NCBI GenBank assembly: GCA_013350335.1
Contig: CM023532.1
Coordinates: 95,477,064-95,541,063, forward strand
DNA length: 64,000 nucleotides
Direction: 5' to 3'
From: Chimonanthus salicifolius
Taxonomy: Eukaryota; Streptophyta; Magnoliopsida; Laurales; Calycanthaceae
How positions within the stretch are numbered: position 1 is the first letter of the stretch; each line of letters opens with the position of its first letter. Of this stretch, positions 58,704 through 64,000 are shown piece after piece. The position numbers were made by a program, and so were the translations under genes. Under the pieces are notes generated by a model. It ran no database searches and was not told the origin of the DNA. It saw only the letters and a program-made list of their open reading frames with translations.

Positions 58704-60789
58704 TGTAACGCCCCGCCCTTCTTCACTTACTTTCTGAAAAATCCGAGTATATTTTTTTTTAAAGTGATAGAGAGCGGGATGTCACGACTCGAGTTAAGTC
58801 CGGACTTCTAAAATTCGACCCTTAACTGGCAACCCTATGTGTGCATGGATTAAGTCCATGAAAACGGTTCACACATAGTAATATATAATCATTGCGGAAT
58901 ATAAACTAACTAACTGCGGATTATAATAGAACCTAAGACTACTTCATTTTAGATAGCAAAGTACTTAGTAACCAAATTAACTTAAGTTAAATATCCATAC
59001 CAAACCATTCACAAACCATAGCAATTATCTAAATTATTACATGCCGAAGTCTAACTATTCAAATTACATGCCCTTGAGTAACTTAATCAAATAATACTAA
59101 ACATTCCCAAGTTTTTATGCATGGGTCTGTTCACTATCATCATTTCCTTCATTTCCTGTTTCATTCACTAGGGTAGAAGTAGGGCGTTAGAACAACGCGC
59201 TCAGTAGGAATTCTAAATAAGGCTAACACATGGGTTAGTAACAAAATCATATATAATATCATATCATCAAAACCTTATGAAATCATGCAATGCCATATGA
59301 CTTATGCAATGAGTCCCACCCATCACAATATTTGTAACCTCTTGATGGAATTCTCCTCATCAAGGTACCCCCACAGTGGTTTTTCTGATGCCCCGACGGA
59401 GTGTGGCCTTCGGATTCTTCTTGATGGGATTATACAAATCAAGGTCTTCCCACGATTGCCTTACGGACGCCCCGACGGAGCGTGGCCTCCGGTTACAAAC
59501 TTCCCTCCCATGCCATGCATGGAATGTACATGTCCTTATGCTATGTAATATAAGTAACCATAGCATTAAAAACTCCACATTTGAAACATAATATATTTAC
59601 AATATAAATCAGCAAAATAAAGATAAAAACATATTACATAACCATGTTCCAATGAGGTAGAATCCTACCCAAGACAACCAAGGTGTCCTTGAGCTTTAAA
59701 CTGGCAACCGTTCACGATCGTGCCCCCTTTGTGAAGTCCTGTTACCTTATGACATATCCATAAATTAAACCAACAACCCATTTGATTTGTAATGGTATCT
59801 AAGTCCAAAAACACAACTTGTGGGCTTCGGCCATACACTATGGCCGAACCTCACCTATTTGATTTTTAATCCTTCCTTTGATCCATTACTCCCTCATTTC
59901 TTAGTTAATCACTTAACCATTTAATCATCCACCATTGTTAACCATTTTAATCCATAAAACTTTCCTCATGGGGTTCGACCATTCACCATGGCCGAACCCA
60001 TGATCTTCCATTTTTTCCTCATAATTACATTCTATGCCATTAATCGTCCATGGATAATTACTTGATTTAATTACTTATGACCAAGTCCCAAAAATGATCC
60101 ATAAAAAAGCTCATGGGGTTCGGCCATACACCATGGCCGAACCCTATGATATATAAATTCATAAATAGCACTTGGTGGGGTTCGGCCATACACCATGTTC
60201 GAATCTCACCATTTGGTTTTGGTGACCCTCTTTTCCATCATTTTTTATCCAACAATCCAACACCTTTCTAAATCATTAACCATCTTCAAAATTCGTTACA
60301 AATGACCACACTATCCATCATTGTCTCTCCATGGGGTTTGGCCATGTATGGTTCCTTATTTCCATTAAAACCTATTATACATCTATGATTGGTTCTCATA
60401 CCTCCATCCATTTAAATCCTTTTAAAACTTTAACAAAATCAAACACATACACTTATGATTTCCTTCCTTCAAATCCAATAAAATCAAAACAATGTATTTT
60501 CATGGGGTTCGGCCATACATAATAGCCGAACCCTATAGTCCATGTTCTTCTTTTTGAAACATCATTTTGAACCCATAAAACTTCCTTGACTCTTTCCATG
60601 GGGTTCGGCCATGGTTCCTTATCTCCTCTTTTAAATTCAATAGCTATGATTTTAACCCTTGATGGGTTCGGCCATACAATGGCCGGATCATATTTCCTTG
60701 ACCATCTTATTTAACAAGAGTTTATTGAGCACTTACCAATCCCCCACTCCTCCGGTTCTTTCACTCCTTATTGCTCCTTTCCTTCCTTA
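58704..60789 (-). repeat. 5' LTR of TE-5, 3' two-thirds
   Basis: Ends (reverse) GGGCGGGGCGTTACA. It has the CCCTACTTCTACCCTAG block, short hairpins at 59340-59364 and 59419-59442, a CG-rich block near 59700-59750, GGTTCGGCCAT hairpins near 59826, 59971, 60118 and 60180 and degenerate ones near 60335, 60506, 60603 and 60664, then donor ACTTAC at 60731-60736 (GTAAGT on minus). It is broken at 60790. Confidence 0.9.
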
Positions 60790-63700
60790 TGTAACGCCCC
60801 GCCCTTTTCTAACCTTCCAAAAATCAGAGTCTATATTTTTTTTTATAAATAAAATCAAGTGGAAGAGGACGGACGACGTCACGATGCGAGTTAAGTTCGG
60901 ACTTCCAAAGTCCGACCCTTAACTGGCCACCCATGTGTGCATGGACTAAACCATGAAAAACAATCCACACATGGAACTAATCAAGTCATGCGGAATAAAA
61001 CTAGACCAATTACGGAAATAAACTGAATAGATAGCAAATACAAGTCTTCCATTAAAAACTACTTAAACCAAATATCCATTATCAAGCTATAAACAAACCA
61101 TAGCAAAGTTACTAGCTACTACATGTCCATAAAATGTAATTCAAATGACAGTAAAATATAAATCCAATCCAACACCCAAGCGCTTAAGCTTGGCTTCCCT
61201 CTCAGTCCTCAACCTTCTCTTTTCCTTTCCCTTTTACTGCATTATCCTCTAAGGATAGAAATAGGGCGTTAGATCAACGCGCCCAGTAGGTTTTCCGATC
61301 AGGGCTACCACATGGTTAGTATATAAAAACATGCATATATCATAATATTTGATCATCAAAAACTATCTGAAATCAATGCGATGTATGTAAATGCAAATGT
61401 AATGAGTCCCACCCATCACAAGTATACATAGCTATCACTTACGGGACTCTCACGTCAAGGTAATCCAGAGTACTCCTCATTTCCTCTGGATAGGGCTCTC
61501 ATGTCAAGGTAATCCACAGTACTACTCATTTCCTATGGATAGGACTCTCATGTCAAGGTAATCCACAGTACTCCTCATTTCTTATGGATAGGACTATCAT
61601 TGCCTAAGGAGGCCCCACAGATACATCACGGGCATACCGACGGAGTGTGGGCTCCGGCTTCCATAATCATCACCCCATGCCATGCATGAGATGTCAATGA
61701 ATATATGTCATTTGTAAATATATATCTCATCATTCAAACCAATTTCAAACATAAAACAATAACAATATATCTCATAAAAACCATGATATAACCAATGATA
61801 AAAGTGGTTACAAGTAGGTAGGAAACCTACAGAAAAGTTCACTTAAATGCCCTTCTTCTTAAGCGTCACCCGATCACAACTCGTACGCCGTTCAAGTTCC
61901 GTTACCTTGTTCATATAACAATAAGTTAATAACTTAACCTTTTAATTTCTTATCAAGTCTAGATCCCATAAACCATCTTGTGGGGTTCGGCCATGCCCCA
62001 TGGCTGAACCTCACCCACTTTGAATTTGTCCTTCATTTGTTTTGGATCAACACCATCCAAATAACTTTATTTACAAACCTTAATCTACTAACCATAACTT
62101 GGTGGGGTTCGGCCATACAACATGGCCAAACCTCACAATTTTGGTTTGAGCCCCTCTTTTAAGTCATTTCCTCTTTTCATACATATTTACCATAATGCCA
62201 CTAGGCTAAGCCTTGTTTAATTTTTCTTAATAACCACGGTTCATAATTAATCCACCTTAGTGGGGTTCAGCCATACAACATGGCCGAACCTCACCACCTT
62301 AGATTTGGTCTTTTATTTAAACCCTAAGTCCACAATCATCCCCCATGGGATTCTTCATTTTCGACCATAATTACGTCCTTGCCACTCATTCTTCCCATGG
62401 TTGATTACCTTTCATATATGTGTGTTCAGAACCCTAACTGATCCATAAACATGGATCCATCCATGTCTTATCAATCATGACACAAAACCCATTATAAATC
62501 AGCCATTCCCAAGCGTGTTCTTAACTCTAAACATCCCATAAAATGGTCCATGGGGTTCGGCCATACACATGGCCAAACCCTATGGTTCTCTTTGGCTCAA
62601 TCCTTCCATCCTTGTGCATGGTTCATACACATATCTTAATCATAAAAATAATATGATTCAGCCATACATTGGCCGATCCTACACACTAGCCTTAACTCCA
62701 TTTAAATCACATAAACACCCCATAATATTGTATGGTTTTTATCTCTCAAAAACCATCACAATTAACCATAAACTTGTCAACTCATTTCATGGGGTTCGGC
62801 CACTTGTGGCCTATGATTTGAACTTCTTAAACATATATCTTATGTCTAATAAAAACATCTAAAACTGTCCATCATATTGCATGGTTTTTAACTTACAAAA
62901 ACCATCAACATAACCAAACTATTTCATGGGGTTCGGCCATCCAAAGTGCCGAACCTTATGGTCCATGTTTTCTATCTTTTTAAACCTCATCGTTATAATT
63001 TAAACCATGGATTAATTCAGTCATAACATATATTTTGTACCTCATTAACACATGTAAAACTCTCCATTGTTTTGCATGGTTTTTAGCCTTCAAAAACCAT
63101 CAATCTAATCAACTCCTTTCATGGGGTTTGGCCATCCAAAGTGGCCGAACCCTATGATCCACTTTTTATCATTTTTATGAAGCACCATCCAAGGTTTAAA
63201 CCCTTGATGGATTCAGCCAAGCCATGGCCAAATCATGCTCCCTTTTACCAATCCATTTAACTAAATTCTTAAGTAAACACTAACAATTTCCTTTGCTTTT
63301 CTTCTCTCCTTTTTATCCTTGCTTTCTTCCTTCTTGCTCCCTTAGTCTTTAACTGATTGTAAGCTTGAACAATGGTGAAAACACCAAAGGATAATTCGGC
63401 CAAGGAGGTAGGTTCTTGAGAGAGAGGGAGAGCGATGAATTCTAAGATTCTTTGTGATGGAATTCGGCCAAAATGAGTGGTGTATTGCTTTTATTAAAAC
63501 AGCCCTTGAACCCCTCATTTAACCCTCATCAATATTTGATTAAACCAAGGAGTCACTTGTTGCCAACCAAGGCATCCCTTGGCACTCCAACGTTGGAGCT
63601 TGGGTTTCCATTATGAGATGGAAACCCTCCATATTCCCCATGAGATTTTATCTCATTTCATTAAACCTTATGCATGGGAAACACTCCATGCCATCAACAT

Positions 63701-63954
63701 GTGGGACCTATGTTTGGTGGTGTTTGAGACCAAGGAAACTCCTCACCTCTCCATTTGACTCACTTGACTTCAAGGTCCCTTTGATTTCCAATTTAACTCA
63801 CCCAACTCATTAGCACAACTCATGACATTTAATGCCATTCATTTCTTGCACTTGAGTCAACTCCATTACTTAATTCAAATTCAACTCATTTCAGTCCCAA
63901 CTCAACCTGATTTAACTCACATTTGAGCTCACTTGAGGGTCCACACGGTCAACC
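60790..63954 (-). repeat. Family B LTR, reverse, inserted in TE-5's LTR
   Basis: The 3' end (reverse GGGGCGTTACA) is at 60790. Read in reverse it matches 46028-49140 and supplies the end missing there (GCGCTTGGGTGTTGG onward). It has a hairpin array at ~61475-61620, CG-rich block at 61850-61905, and hairpins near 61984, 62105, 62262, 62550, 62930 and 63124. The first ~0.44 kb of the LTR is displaced by the LTR at 63955. No primer site is visible, so LTR-only or 3' LTR cannot be decided. Confidence 0.88.
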
Positions 63955-64000
63955 TGTAACGCCCCACCCTTTCTGAGAATTCAGAGTCTAATTTTTTTTT
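63955..64000 (-). repeat. 3' terminus of a further LTR, runs off the window
   Basis: TGTAACGCCCCACCC then AATTCAGAGTCTAATTTTTTTT is the reverse of the common LTR end. It interrupts the family B LTR at GGTCAACC. Confidence 0.8.

Larger units (their letters stand above)
55054..60789 (-). mobile_element. TE-5: family C chromovirus, minus strand, cut by gap and insertion
   Basis: On minus the order is LTR (60789 to 58704, its first part displaced), primer site, gag (58312 to about 57100), protease, RT and RNase H, ending at the gap just before integrase. The LTR is interrupted at 60790 by a family B LTR. Gag is well kept for 311 codons, but pol is broken by many single-base losses. Confidence 0.9.

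Overview
The window is a block of nested LTR retrotransposons from a plant nuclear genome, probably an angiosperm. The plant call rests on primer-binding sites matching plant initiator-tRNA-Met (TGGTATCAGAGC), the style of the Ty3/gypsy gag-pol, and several-kilobase LTRs with TG(TAA..)...(GTTA)CA ends. I found no host protein gene, rRNA, tRNA or CRISPR array. The species cannot be named from the sequence.

Three related LTR families are present. I call them A (LTR starts TGTAAGGGCCCGG), B (TGTAACACCCCGATTTC) and C (TGTAACACCCCGGATTTTC or close variants). They share a conserved 3' third ending GGGCG(G)GGCGTTACA. Readable proteins occur in family C and look like Ty3/gypsy chromovirus proteins, most likely Tekay/Del-like: gag with a CCHC knuckle, then protease, RT (FIDD), RNase H, integrase (HHCC, D-X35-E, GPF) and a chromodomain-like tail. 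Every gag-pol copy is broken.

Layout. 1-4909: pieces of family A LTRs in both orientations, a ~73-bp minisatellite, and a reverse LTR-like piece. 4910-16485: TE-1, family A, plus strand, with two nearly identical 3.75-kb LTRs around a gutted interior. 16486-19639: 3' part of another family A LTR, butted into 19640-28275, TE-2 (family C, minus strand). 28276-29159: end of an older, unrelated LTR. 29160-51601: TE-3 (family C, plus) with perfect TAATC target duplications. Inside it are TE-4 (30944-42457, family C, plus, with its own decayed duplication) and a family B LTR (46028-49140) fused to TE-3's 3' LTR by a deletion. 51602-54953: older non-coding repeat relics. 54954-55053: exactly 100 N. 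55054-60789: TE-5 (family C, minus), whose LTR is cut by a family B LTR (60790-63954), itself cut by another LTR at 63955.

The most unusual signal is in the LTRs. All three families carry (i) many copies of a near-perfect hairpin (11-bp stem GGTTCGGCCAT, ~5-nt loop), (ii) at one fixed place a small array of short hairpins whose sequence differs between families while the fold is kept, including paired stem changes, (iii) a stem-loop near the LTR end, also with paired changes, and (iv) a GTAAGT donor-like site after a purine-rich leader plus a pyrimidine-rich CAG acceptor-like site ~2.2 kb downstream. Together these suggest a structured, possibly spliced LTR leader kept across families whose coding parts are decaying. 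That reading is inference.
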